Counted from the first letter of the stretch, positions 15,337 to 23,626 are shown. The stretch is 26,036 bases of DNA from an uncultured Rikenellaceae bacterium (GCA_910588925.1 CAJURV010000024.1:1-26036), one strand, 5' to 3'. Notes: generated from the letters alone by a model not told the origin. Numbers and translations are program-made.

Positions 15337-16260
15337 ATGATAGAGCGCGAGTTAACCGACTTTCTGATCGCCGCAGCGACAGGAGCGGCCGTTACGGCGG
15401 GACGTAAGATAATGGAGATATACAACGACGATGGGATCATAGAAGCCAGCCTCAACTCCAACAACACCATCATAACCAAAGCCGACCGGCTCTCGCACGA
15501 AAGTATCAAATCGTCGCTCGCCCCTACGCGCATTCCCGTCATGAGCGAGGAGGGACGCAACATACTCTACGAGGAGCGTTTCCGTTGGGATCTGTACTGG
15601 CTCGTAGACCCATTGGACGGCACCCGGGAGTTCGTGGCTCACAATCCGGAATTCGTAGTCAGCATAGCCCTCATGGTAGAGAACAAACCGCTTTTCGGCG
15701 TGATATACATACCGGCCGAAGAACGTCTGTTCTTCTCTGACCCCGACCGCGGCGCTTTCGTCATGAACAACCCGATATGTTTCGCCGATGCCTCCACGCC
15801 TCCGTCGGTAAACCGCATATTCTCCGATGCCCGCCGGTTGGTGCGTCAGCCGTGGGAACCGTCGAAACCTCTGCGCGTAGCCATCACGCGCTCGCATATC
15901 AACCGCGACACGGAACATTTCGTAAACCTCATCAAGAAGCGTTACCCCCACAACGAGATCATAGAGTGCGGAAGCTCCAAGAAGTTCTGCCTCATAGCCG
16001 AGGATAAAGCCGACGTATATGTAAGGCTCACCGGCATGCTCGACTGGGACGTTGCGGCGGGACACGCCATCACCGAGGCCGTCGGGGCCAAAACCCACCA
16101 TATAGACGGAAACCCCATAGTCTATAACGACGCCAGCCTGGAGATACCGCCGTTCATAACCCGTTACGACGCAATGCAATACGACTACGACATAGTATCG
16201 TTAGACGGCTTCGCCCCTTACGGGAACGGAGGACCTTCGCTCTCCAATGCGGGATTATAA
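15337..16260 (+). CDS. cysQ: 3'(2'),5'-bisphosphate nucleotidase CysQ (inositol monophosphatase family)
   Basis: 307 aa, somewhat longer than the usual 245-275 because of a C-terminal extension. CysQ removes the 3'-phosphate of PAP/PAPS, a by-product of sulfate assimilation and sulfotransfer. Metal-site motifs are present: ITKADRLSHE (46-55), EE at 71-72, DPLDGTREF (91-99) and LDWDVAAGHAITEAVG (235-250). TREF in place of TKEF is within family variation. It lies 100 bases after the TPR gene, so may have its own promoter, though I see no consensus one. An IMPase with other substrates is the alternative, less likely given the overall match. Confidence 0.85.
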   Translation: MIERELTDFLIAAATGAAVTAGRKIMEIYNDDGIIEASLNSNNTIITKADRLSHESIKSSLAPTRIPVMSEEGRNILYEERFRWDLYWLVDPLDGTREFVAHNPEFVVSIALMVENKPLFGVIYIPAEERLFFSDPDRGAFVMNNPICFADASTPPSVNRIFSDARRLVRQPWEPSKPLRVAITRSHINRDTEHFVNLIKKRYPHNEIIECGSSKKFCLIAEDKADVYVRLTGMLDWDVAAGHAITEAVGAKTHHIDGNPIVYNDASLEIPPFITRYDAMQYDYDIVSLDGFAPYGNGGPSLSNAGL

Positions 16261-16363
16261 AAGATATGCGGCAAAGAGTGTCGCCGGCACCTAGAGACAT
16301 AACGTATGTATCGGAGCCGCATCAATCGCATCATTTACATTTTAATTAAAACAGGATAACACG

Positions 16364-16834
16364 ATGAACAAAAAGAAACACATAGCCCTAGTGGCACACG
16401 ACAGCATGAAGACAGAACTGGCCGAATGGGTCGACTGGAACTGGGAGATATTGGTAAAACACCACCTGATATGCACCGGTACCACCGGTAAGATGGTGGA
16501 AAAGACAATATCGGCGCATCACGGCTACGATGTAGACGAGTTCGACATAACATTGCTCAAATCGGGCCCTCTCGGAGGCGACCAGCAGTTGGGAGCCAAA
16601 ATCAGCGAGGGAGACATAGACCTGCTCGTCTTCTTCTGGGACCCCATGACCGCCCAGCCGCACGACGTCGACGTCAAGGCGCTCATGCGTCTGGCCTCGG
16701 TCTACAACATACCTATGGCAATAAACCGCTCCACTGCCGACTTTCTGATATCGTCGCCGTTTTTCGAGGGCGACTACTGCCCGGCAATACGCGACTACAC
16801 CGCCTACATAGAACGGCCGTTGCATCAGAAGTAA
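16364..16834 (+). CDS. mgsA: Methylglyoxal synthase
   Basis: 156 aa. It converts dihydroxyacetone phosphate to methylglyoxal and phosphate, a glycolytic bypass under phosphate limitation or carbon excess. Seen: IALVAHDSMK (7-16) with His12 and Asp13, ICTGTTGKM (36-44) for phosphate binding, KSGPLGGDQQLG (66-77) with the catalytic Asp73, and FFWDPMTAQPHDVDVKAL (90-107) with His100. Length and all blocks fit the family. It is monocistronic by spacing, with a strong hairpin 26 bases after the stop codon. Confidence 0.96.
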   Translation: MNKKKHIALVAHDSMKTELAEWVDWNWEILVKHHLICTGTTGKMVEKTISAHHGYDVDEFDITLLKSGPLGGDQQLGAKISEGDIDLLVFFWDPMTAQPHDVDVKALMRLASVYNIPMAINRSTADFLISSPFFEGDYCPAIRDYTAYIERPLHQK

Positions 16835-16859
16835 CACACGGAAACGTTGACAGATATAA

Positions 16860-16893
16860 AAGCCCCCGCGCCTCGACAAAGGTGCGGGGGCTT
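16860..16893. terminator. Strong GC hairpin after mgsA
   Basis: AAGCCCCCGCGCCT pairs with AGGTGCGGGGGCTT (one wobble) across a short loop. On the plus strand the following bases are CGGG rather than T-rich, so it is not a textbook terminator for mgsA; on the minus strand a TTTTATAT run follows. It may still stop or protect the mgsA transcript. Confidence 0.6.
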
Positions 16894-17100
16894 CGGGTTC
16901 AGGGACATCGTCCCGGAGGTATCGACGTCCGACAAAAACATACCCACCCGCCCCGAAACAGAAGTTCCGCACCAAACTACCGCCCCGAACCCATCCGCAC
17001 CAAATATTTTCAGAACGACGGAGGCATTACGGCATATCCGCCTAATTTACGTATATTCGGTTCCGCCCGACATACTCCGTCCCGACATAATCAAACAAAG

Positions 17101-17132
17101 TTTGCTTCTGCGCTCGACTTTGCGTATATTTG
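17101..17132 (+). promoter_or_regulatory. Upstream tandem promoter (P1) of the YitT-pgpH run
   Basis: TTTG (17101-17104), 20 bases, TATATTTG (17125-17132), a full consensus promoter inside the first repeat unit, 73 bases upstream of an identical one. Confidence 0.65.
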
Positions 17133-17173
17133 ACTTCGCCCAATATACTCCGTCTCGGCATAATCAAACAAAG

Positions 17174-17205
17174 TTTGCTTCTGCGCTCGACTTTGCGTAT
17201 ATTTG
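17174..17205 (+). promoter_or_regulatory. Proximal tandem promoter (P2) of the YitT-pgpH run
   Basis: TTTG (17174-17177), 20 bases, TATATTTG (17198-17205). A start near 17211 gives a leader of about 15 bases to the ATG at 17227. Confidence 0.7.
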
Positions 17206-17226
17206 TGAAATAAAAACCTTTTTTAC

Positions 17227-18162
17227 ATGTCGATAGAAAGCATACTGCCACCCCGTGCCGTTCCCTTCAGCCGCAAATGGATGATGCAATGGGGACAAAT
17301 AATCGTAGGCTCGTTCGTTCTGGCCCTGTCGTTCGTACTGTTCATCAATCCGTACGACATAGTTCCCGGCGGGGTTTACGGCTTGGGCATCATATTGCAC
17401 AGCATATTTCCCGACATACAGGTAGGTACGTTCGGTCTGGCGTTCGACATACCGCTTCTGATAACCGGTCTGATAATCTTCGGATCACGTTTCGGCGCCA
17501 AAACCATAGTGGCGGCTCTCATAACCCCGTTTTTCATGAACTTCCTGACCACGGTGTGCGGCGAAGAACCAGCCACCATGTTGGGCGGACACATAAACCT
17601 CAGCGGCGACATGGTGCTTGCTGCCCTGTTCGGAGGTGTAGGAGGCGGCGTAGGCTTAGGGCTGATATTAAAGACCAACGCCACCAGCGGAGGCACCGAC
17701 ATCATAGCGATGATAGTCTCCAAATACACCCATGCCCCCATTGCCAAAAGCATGATGTTCGTGGAGTCGACGATAGTGGTGATAGGTCTCATAGTCTTCG
17801 GCGACTGGAAACTGCCGCTCTACTCCATCATCACCATATTTCTGATGACAAAGACCTTGGACTACATCATAAGCGGCGGCTCCACCGACAAGTTGCTGTT
17901 CATAATATCCGAGAAACACGACGATATCCGCAAATATGTCATAGACAATCTGGAGCGCGGCGGCACCTACATAAAGGCCAGCGGCATGTACACACATTCC
18001 GACAAGAACATGATGTTCGTGGTGATATCGCGGCGTGAGCTCGCTTTGGTGCAATCCTACATAAAGGAGGTGGACCCGCTGGTGTTCATGGTGGTGGTCA
18101 ACGCCCACGAAACGCTCGGAGACGGCTTCAAATCGCTGTCCGAAGAGAAAATAGTATCGTAA
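17227..18162 (+). CDS. YitT family membrane protein (DUF2179-type C-terminus)
   Basis: 311 aa. The N-terminal half has 5-6 membrane segments, starting at about 20-40 (WGQIIVGSFVLALSFVLFI) with NPYDIVPGGVYGLGIIL, a family signature, and GGVGGGVGLGLILKTNATSGGTDIIA at about 138-163. The C-terminal about 90 residues (DKLLFIISEKHDDIRKYVIDNLERGGTY...) form the soluble DUF2179 domain with MFVVISRRELALVQSYIKEVDP. The biochemical role of this family is not settled. It is driven by tandem repeat promoters and directly precedes pgpH, so it may be coregulated with c-di-AMP turnover. Confidence 0.9.
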   Translation: MSIESILPPRAVPFSRKWMMQWGQIIVGSFVLALSFVLFINPYDIVPGGVYGLGIILHSIFPDIQVGTFGLAFDIPLLITGLIIFGSRFGAKTIVAALITPFFMNFLTTVCGEEPATMLGGHINLSGDMVLAALFGGVGGGVGLGLILKTNATSGGTDIIAMIVSKYTHAPIAKSMMFVESTIVVIGLIVFGDWKLPLYSIITIFLMTKTLDYIISGGSTDKLLFIISEKHDDIRKYVIDNLERGGTYIKASGMYTHSDKNMMFVVISRRELALVQSYIKEVDPLVFMVVVNAHETLGDGFKSLSEEKIVS

Positions 18163-18175
18163 AAACAATGTGTAT

Positions 18176-20194
18176 ATGAATACGAAACTTAAGACTATAA
18201 TAGCATTCGTAGCGGCGACCGTAGCCCTTGCAGCCATAATGCCGTTAGGGTCGGTATTCAAATACGACTATCACCGCGGCGACATGTGGAACTACGGCGA
18301 CTTGGACGCCCCGTTCGACTTCCCCGTACTCAAGAGCAGCGCCGAGAGAGAGGCCGACCTCAAGCGCTTCAACGAGACATTCATACCCATATACGAATGC
18401 GACACCACGGTAGCGACCAGAATGTCGGTCTCTTTCGAGGAGAACATGCACCTGCCGGAGGTGGAGGCGTCGCGACGCGGCGATATAATGAACGCGCTCG
18501 GCAAAAGGCTCATGCAGATATACCGCGACGGCATAATAGCCGAAAGCGACAACGTATCGTCCGACGGACTTATAAGAGTGATACGCGACGGCAAGATATC
18601 GACGGTATCGAAAGCCAACCTATACACGCCCGACGAGGCCAAAGTCGCGCTGGCCGAGGTGGTGACCAATTTCGGCATAAGCCCTATCGGCATACGTTTC
18701 GACCGATATATCACCCCCGACATTGTCTACGACGAGGAGCTATCCACGGTATCGTTCGAGGAGGGACGGGCAGGATTGTCCGCATCGAAAGGGTTCGTCA
18801 CCAAAGGAACTCCCATCATAAAAAAGGGCTCCATAATAGAGGGTTACACCGCCGATGTGCTCGACTCGTTCAAGAGCGAATACATGAACAACCACCGGCA
18901 CGGCAGTTTCTTAGCCGCGGTAGCCGGCAACCTGCTCTACGTCTCCATAGTGATGGTGATGTCGTACGTGTTCCTGATATATTTCCGCAACGAGTTCTCG
19001 CTCAACTTCGGATACGTACTGCTTCTGCTTTTCATCTACCTGTTGATGATGATATTGACGGTGGCCGTAGAGAACATCCCCGCCCTGAGCATATATCTGA
19101 TACCTTATGCCGTAGTGCCGTTCTTCATAGTAACGTTCTACGACATGCGCATGTCGATATTCGAATACGTATCGGTGCTACTGGTGTGCGCCATAGCGAC
19201 GGAATCGCCTTTCGACACCTTCTTCATAAACCTCTTTTCGGGGTTGGCCGGCATATTCGTGTTGCAGAACGCCTACCACCGTGCGCGCATATTCATCGCC
19301 ACGGCGGCGGTGCTGGTGTGTTACATGCTCACATACGTGGCAGTGTCGTTCTTCCATGAGCAGGGTTTCTCATCCATAGAATGGAGCAACCTGTTGTGGT
19401 TCTTCGGCAACGTGGTGTTGCTTTTAGCCCTCTACCAGCTCATATACCTATTTGAGAAGATATTCGGGTTCGTCACCAACATCACCTTGCTCGAGTTGTG
19501 CGACACCAACCAGTCGCTTCTGCGCGAGCTCTCGGAGAAGGCCCCCGGCACGTTCCAACACTCGTTGCAGGTGGCTTCGCTCGCAGAAGAAGCCGTAAAA
19601 GCGGTGGGCGGAGACCCTCTGCTGACCCGTACCGGAGCCTTGTATCACGATATAGGGAAAAGCCTCAACCCGGCGTACTTCACCGAGAACACAGCCGTAG
19701 GCGCGGAGAACCCGCACGATAACATAGAACCCGAGGAGAGCGCGCAGATAATAAAGCAACATGTGACCGACGGCTACAAGCTCGCCAAGAAATACAATCT
19801 TCCGGGCAAGATCATAGACTTCATAATGACACACCACGGAGACTCCCTCATATACTTCTTCTACCACAAATACAAGGAGGCTCACGGTAACGTCTACGAC
19901 GAAAGCCTGTTCAGATACCCGGGCCCCAGACCCATAAGCAAGGAGACCAGTATATGTATGATGGCCGATGCCGTGGAGGCCGCCTCGCGCTCGCTCAGAA
20001 GCTACGACGAACAGAGCGTGACGGAGCTGATCGACAAGATTGTCTCCACCCAGATGTCGGAGGACCAATTCTCACAGTCGATGCTCTCCATTCAGGACAT
20101 CAACACCGTAAAAGAGGTGTTCAGAAACAAACTCACCAACATGTACCACAAACGGATAGCCTATCCGGAAAGAGAGGCGATTACAAACCCTTAA
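18176..20194 (+). CDS. 7TM-HD phosphohydrolase, PgpH-type (probable c-di-AMP phosphodiesterase)
   Basis: 672 aa from ATG 18176; a GTG two codons upstream is possible. Architecture: a first membrane helix (about 5-25), a large extracytoplasmic 7TMR-HDED-type region (about 30-250), a cluster of about seven membrane helices (about 250-430), then a cytoplasmic HD domain. HD residues are visible: FQHSLQV (His462), YHDIGK (His491-Asp492), NPHDNIEPEESA and IMTHHGDS, followed by a helical tail with MMADAVEAASRSL. In Listeria, PgpH of this architecture degrades c-di-AMP, controlling envelope and osmotic homeostasis; the same activity here is inferred. It lies 13 bases after the YitT gene and 11 before a lipoprotein. 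Confidence 0.9.
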   Translation: MNTKLKTIIAFVAATVALAAIMPLGSVFKYDYHRGDMWNYGDLDAPFDFPVLKSSAEREADLKRFNETFIPIYECDTTVATRMSVSFEENMHLPEVEASRRGDIMNALGKRLMQIYRDGIIAESDNVSSDGLIRVIRDGKISTVSKANLYTPDEAKVALAEVVTNFGISPIGIRFDRYITPDIVYDEELSTVSFEEGRAGLSASKGFVTKGTPIIKKGSIIEGYTADVLDSFKSEYMNNHRHGSFLAAVAGNLLYVSIVMVMSYVFLIYFRNEFSLNFGYVLLLLFIYLLMMILTVAVENIPALSIYLIPYAVVPFFIVTFYDMRMSIFEYVSVLLVCAIATESPFDTFFINLFSGLAGIFVLQNAYHRARIFIATAAVLVCYMLTYVAVSFFHEQGFSSIEWSNLLWFFGNVVLLLALYQLIYLFEKIFGFVTNITLLELCDTNQSLLRELSEKAPGTFQHSLQVASLAEEAVKAVGGDPLLTRTGALYHDIGKSLNPAYFTENTAVGAENPHDNIEPEESAQIIKQHVTDGYKLAKKYNLPGKIIDFIMTHHGDSLIYFFYHKYKEAHGNVYDESLFRYPGPRPISKETSICMMADAVEAASRSLRSYDEQSVTELIDKIVSTQMSEDQFSQSMLSIQDINTVKEVFRNKLTNMYHKRIAYPEREAITNP

Positions 20195-20205
20195 ACCTTA
20201 CCGAC

Positions 20206-21000
20206 ATGAAACGTGCGATCGTAACGACAATATTGTGCTCGGCAGTATTGCTTTGGGGGTGCGACAAGATGCGTACTCCGAAGATAATGGACATCGACGT
20301 GGCAATAGATGAGACTGGAGGCATAATCTCTCATGAAAACACGTTCAACGCCATAATTCCTTTAGAGATAACTCCGGGAGTGACACTTACGAATAACGAC
20401 GTATCGGTCGTATTCGCACAATCCGAAAAACCGGTACCGTTATTCGTAGCCGTCAAGACAGTAACGAAAGACTCGGAACGCGATAACGTATGGAACATCT
20501 CTACCGACTTCGAACTCGAGAAAGGCCTATACAAAATCAAAGTTATTGTCGACAAAAAGGGTTATTTGCCATCACATAGCAGAGACATAGAGTTAGAGGT
20601 CAGAGAGTGGCCCAGAATAAGAGCGAAAGGTCATGCTGTTTTCCACGTCAAAAGCCCCTATAACAACTACTACGAAAAGCTCGACCCGGTAACTATAAAT
20701 ATCGACAAAGAGCTGACATGGGCCGGTTATCCCGCAGGTAGCACAGTAAAGTGCTCCATATCCGTAATCTCTACCGGCTCTACCGGCAGCGACCGTAAAT
20801 ACAACGATATAAAGGTCGACACCGACAGACTCTCCGACAAAAGGGAGATAACGGTACATCCTGTAATTATGAGCCGTGCGATGAGCGAATTTTTCTATGT
20901 CGTATTAGAGCTCATCAATGACAATAATAAACGATACATATACGTATCGGCAGATATTTGGGATCGTCCCTGGAATTATGACCCACCCACATCATGGTAA
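20206..21000 (+). CDS. Uncharacterised lipoprotein
   Basis: 264 aa from ATG 20206; an open frame continues upstream through pgpH in another phase but is a shadow. The signal ends in LLWGC (Cys21), predicting lipidation. The mature part is rich in beta strands and looks like two Ig-like or fibronectin-like modules (about 45-130, with VSVVFAQSEKPVPLFVAV and ELEKGLYKIKVIVDKKGY; and about 140-240, with AVFHVKSPYNNYYEKL and ISVISTGSTGSDRKY). It ends with the aromatic run DIWDRPWNYDPPTSW. I do not recognise the family. It is the last gene of the YitT-pgpH run and is visibly more AT-rich than pgpH. It ends 22 bases before a strong terminator. Confidence 0.75.
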   Translation: MKRAIVTTILCSAVLLWGCDKMRTPKIMDIDVAIDETGGIISHENTFNAIIPLEITPGVTLTNNDVSVVFAQSEKPVPLFVAVKTVTKDSERDNVWNISTDFELEKGLYKIKVIVDKKGYLPSHSRDIELEVREWPRIRAKGHAVFHVKSPYNNYYEKLDPVTINIDKELTWAGYPAGSTVKCSISVISTGSTGSDRKYNDIKVDTDRLSDKREITVHPVIMSRAMSEFFYVVLELINDNNKRYIYVSADIWDRPWNYDPPTSW

Positions 21001-21022
21001 GACAGGCTAACCGATAGAGACT

Positions 21023-21061
21023 AAAAAAAGCGGTAGGACATGAAATCCTACCGCTTTTTTT
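21023..21061. terminator. Bidirectional terminator between the lipoprotein gene and tRNA-Pro
   Basis: AAAAAAAGCGGTAGGA (21023-21038) pairs perfectly with TCCTACCGCTTTTTTT (21046-21061) across a 7-base loop. The A/T arms give a T run on both strands, so it can stop the plus-strand pgpH run and the minus-strand tRNA, whose 3' end lies 4 bases away. Confidence 0.9.
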
Positions 21062-21065
21062 AAAG

Positions 21066-21139
21066 TCGGGGTGAGAAGACTCGAACTTCCGACCTCTACG
21101 TCCCGAACGTAGCGCGCTAACCAACTGTGCTACACCCCG
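21066..21139 (-). tRNA. tRNA-Pro (anticodon CGG)
   Basis: 74 bases on the minus strand. The acceptor stem CGGGGTG pairs perfectly with CACCCCG, with discriminator A at 21066; C1-G72 is typical of proline tRNAs. D arm GCAC-AGTTGGTTA-GCGC; anticodon arm CTACG-TTCGGGA-CGTAG with anticodon CGG; T arm GGAAG-TTCGAGT-CTTCT. The 3' CCA is not encoded. It has its own promoter at 21153-21183. Confidence 0.95.
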
Positions 21140-21152
21140 TACTTTGCGGTGG

Positions 21153-21183
21153 CAAATTTACGTTTTTTTCACGACAATACAAA
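21153..21183 (-). promoter_or_regulatory. tRNA-Pro promoter (perfect Bacteroidetes consensus)
   Basis: On the minus strand TTTG (21180-21183), 19 bases, TAAATTTG (21153-21160). Transcription would start near 21147, about 8 bases before the tRNA 5' end. The -33 box nearly touches the stop codon of the DUF2339 gene (21185). Confidence 0.85.
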
Positions 21184-21184
21184 T

Positions 21185-23626
21185 TTATTTCCCGTTTTTC
21201 TCATCGCGAACACCCTCGTGACCTACCTCCGGTACTGAACCCGATCGCTCCTCCGGATCGAAAAGCGCCGATTTGAGCTTCTGATACAGAAACGACAGCA
21301 ACAACAACGCCACCCCCGACAACACGAATGTCAATACTTTACCCATAGTGGGCATAAGCCATATATCGCTTACGAACAGTTTGTAGACAACGATAGCGAA
21401 CAGCCCGAGGCTAACCATACGCACAGCCTTGATATGGCGTATCATTCCGATCCACATCAGAACAAAGCCCGACACTACGAGCGATACGGAGAAAGCGGCA
21501 CTCGACTCGTCGCCGACGGATAGCTGACATACCAGAATAGATGCCGCAGCCACCATAACAGCCGTAAACATCAACGACACCGCAACGACAAAGAACACCG
21601 GCCTACGACGGCTAAGACGCACGGTAAGCCACAACACGAACGCCGTAGAGGCCACAGCCACCCATTGAAGCAAGTTACCCGCCGGATAACCTACAGGAGG
21701 ATATTCGCGTAAGGCCGACACCCAGCACAAACTCGTTATAACCGCAAGCGGCAACAACAGAGCGGCACTATTCGCACGACCGTCGAACAGGCTCCTGCGA
21801 TAGCCAAGCTCCACAGCCGACGCCGCTACGGCAAAAGCCACAGGCACGAGCATGAGCCTTATGACAGGTGCGGCTATCATAGTCACGAACTCCAACACGA
21901 AAACTTGCAGACACAAGGCTATGGACAATATGAGAACACCCACCCATAAAGGCCGCATACCTGCACCGAAACATCCGCTCCGACGCATGAACCGTGAAAA
22001 CAGGAACAACGATACCGAAACGACCGCTCCTCCGACGAACAACGGATTAAGGAATATGGTATCGCCGTAACGCGACACGAACGAGGCGTCGACGGCATCG
22101 AACAGGTAGGCGATAAGTGCGACAGGCACAAGCACCGTTGCGAATATACCCATAAGACGGCTTCCCATACGCATACATAGCCATGCCGCAACCGCCGCCT
22201 CCACGGCCCAGAACACCGTTATCAGATGTCCGTCCATACCCACCGGCACCGATAACACGGCAAAAAGCACCGCCATAGCCATAGAGAGACGATGCAGATC
22301 GCTCCCTTTCCCCTCCGAAGGCGACACCGAGCATATCGCTCCACTGACCAATGCCACCCAAAGGGTACACAAACCTTGCAGATTCTCCGACAGGCCGTAA
22401 GAACGCGCCGCCTCGCCTATGAAAAAGATACCGAAAGCGGCGAAAATGAAGTTATTGAGCACCGATACCATAACGAGCACACGCGACATACGCGAGCGAC
22501 CGGAAGAGCGCATCAAAACGAACACCGACAGTACGAATATCGTATAAAACCCTATGGCAAAGAGCATAAGATGCACCGGGCGCGGGTCGAGATCGCCCAC
22601 CCCACCGGCATTCATACGGTATATCAACATGGAAAGCCACGTTCCGGCAAAACAGACGGCCGTCAACTCGCCCCACCTTTTGCGCAACACCAACACGAAC
22701 ATTCCTATGTTCAACACCGTCAGGTAGGTGAACAAAACGCCGTAACTGCCGGTACCCGTACTTACCAGAAAAGGCGAGAACAGACCTCCGACCAAAGCTA
22801 CGACCGCCAGCTCGCGTCTGTCGTATATGTGCGCGAGCATGGCCATACCTACAGTGAACGCCACCAACATAACGAACGCCGCCGACTGCGAGAATATGCC
22901 GTAATAATGAAATGCCACGGCCACGGTTACATAAAAGACCGCGAACCCGCCGCCTGCAAGAACGGAACTGAATGCTCTATAACGCCGACGCAGCCGGAAC
23001 GACAACCCGAGAAGCCCGCCTCCTAACGCAAAACTGAGAACGGTGCGCAACGTCTGAGAGAACCACTTCTGCTCGAGCGCATAATATTTAATGAACAACC
23101 CCACGCCTATCACCAGCACCAGAATACCGATCTTACCCAACAGATTCTCGCCGATAAAACGTTCGTAATTTATCTTGCGTGAAGTACGGGTCTCTTTCTT
23201 AGTCGGGCAATACCGGGCATGCTTAGCAACCTTATCGCCGTCAAGAACCGTCGGCATACCGGCCACGGCTTCAGGCATCGCGGTTTCGGAATGCGTCCGG
23301 TCGACATGCGCACTCTCCGAGACACCACCGCACGTAAATCCGCCTATGCGCTCTGTTGTCGTCTCATCACGCACTACCGTCAACGACTCCGGACACTCGG
23401 TTTCACCGTACACACTCCCGCCCCGGCAACCGTCAGACGAATCGTCTCCACGGGCGGAACGAAGACGCTCCAACGCCTCGCCCATCTCACGGTTGCTCTT
23501 AAGCAAGGCTTCGAGCTCCATGCGGATAACGAGAAAATCGGTTTTGACACCCGACAATTTACGGATCACCACGATAAGGCAACCCAGTAAGGCTATGAAT
23601 GCCAATACAATGAAAACATATTCCAT
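21185..23626 (-). CDS. DUF2339 multi-pass membrane protein
   Basis: 813 aa. It starts with a membrane helix (about 3-22), then a probable coiled coil (RMELEALLKSNREMGEALERL, about 36-56) and a low-complexity, weakly conserved-looking linker (about 60-145). The family signature ENLLGKIGILVLVIGVGLFIKYY lies at about 155-177, followed by more than 20 hydrophobic segments to about residue 790 and a short charged tail. This is the DUF2339 layout; the function is unknown, and no catalytic residues can be named. The stop codon lies 2 bases beyond the tRNA promoter. The repressor gene upstream on the same strand ends 53 bases before its ATG. Confidence 0.88.
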   Translation of the reverse strand: MEYVFIVLAFIALLGCLIVVIRKLSGVKTDFLVIRMELEALLKSNREMGEALERLRSARGDDSSDGCRGGSVYGETECPESLTVVRDETTTERIGGFTCGGVSESAHVDRTHSETAMPEAVAGMPTVLDGDKVAKHARYCPTKKETRTSRKINYERFIGENLLGKIGILVLVIGVGLFIKYYALEQKWFSQTLRTVLSFALGGGLLGLSFRLRRRYRAFSSVLAGGGFAVFYVTVAVAFHYYGIFSQSAAFVMLVAFTVGMAMLAHIYDRRELAVVALVGGLFSPFLVSTGTGSYGVLFTYLTVLNIGMFVLVLRKRWGELTAVCFAGTWLSMLIYRMNAGGVGDLDPRPVHLMLFAIGFYTIFVLSVFVLMRSSGRSRMSRVLVMVSVLNNFIFAAFGIFFIGEAARSYGLSENLQGLCTLWVALVSGAICSVSPSEGKGSDLHRLSMAMAVLFAVLSVPVGMDGHLITVFWAVEAAVAAWLCMRMGSRLMGIFATVLVPVALIAYLFDAVDASFVSRYGDTIFLNPLFVGGAVVSVSLFLFSRFMRRSGCFGAGMRPLWVGVLILSIALCLQVFVLEFVTMIAAPVIRLMLVPVAFAVAASAVELGYRRSLFDGRANSAALLLPLAVITSLCWVSALREYPPVGYPAGNLLQWVAVASTAFVLWLTVRLSRRRPVFFVVAVSLMFTAVMVAAASILVCQLSVGDESSAAFSVSLVVSGFVLMWIGMIRHIKAVRMVSLGLFAIVVYKLFVSDIWLMPTMGKVLTFVLSGVALLLLSFLYQKLKSALFDPEERSGSVPEVGHEGVRDEKNGK

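Larger units (their letters stand above)
17052..17205 (+). repeat. Tandem 73-bp promoter repeats (two units plus terminal box)
   Basis: Boxes TATATTCG (17052, degenerate), TATATTTG (17125) and TATATTTG (17198) are spaced exactly 73 bases. The stretch from the dyad CAAACAAAGTTTG through CTTCTGCGCTCGACTTTGCG is identical in both units. A diverged unit lies upstream of hflX at 9743. All units point the same way as the gene they precede. Confidence 0.9.
16835..17226. other. Intergenic region before the YitT-type gene
   Basis: 392 bases. It contains the mgsA hairpin (16860-16893), a small GGGAC/GTCCC hairpin near 16912, a plain C-rich stretch, and from 17052 a tandem array of the 73-bp promoter repeat reaching to 22 bases before the next gene. 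I see no gene in it. Confidence 0.75.

Noticed and set aside
15352..16179. 275-codon minus-strand frame opposite cysQ
   Set aside because: A shadow of cysQ: the sense frame has all metal-site motifs, and the antisense product resembles nothing.
17052..17205. CRISPR-like direct repeats
   Set aside because: The units abut without spacers, each contains a promoter, and there are no cas genes; this is a tandem promoter repeat.
19954..20205. N-terminal extension of the lipoprotein into pgpH
   Set aside because: It is out of frame with pgpH, Arg/His-rich and without sense; the Met at 20206 begins a proper lipoprotein signal.
22292..23026. 244-codon plus-strand frame inside the DUF2339 gene
   Set aside because: Its Arg/His/Gln-rich translation is typical of the antisense of a hydrophobic membrane protein.
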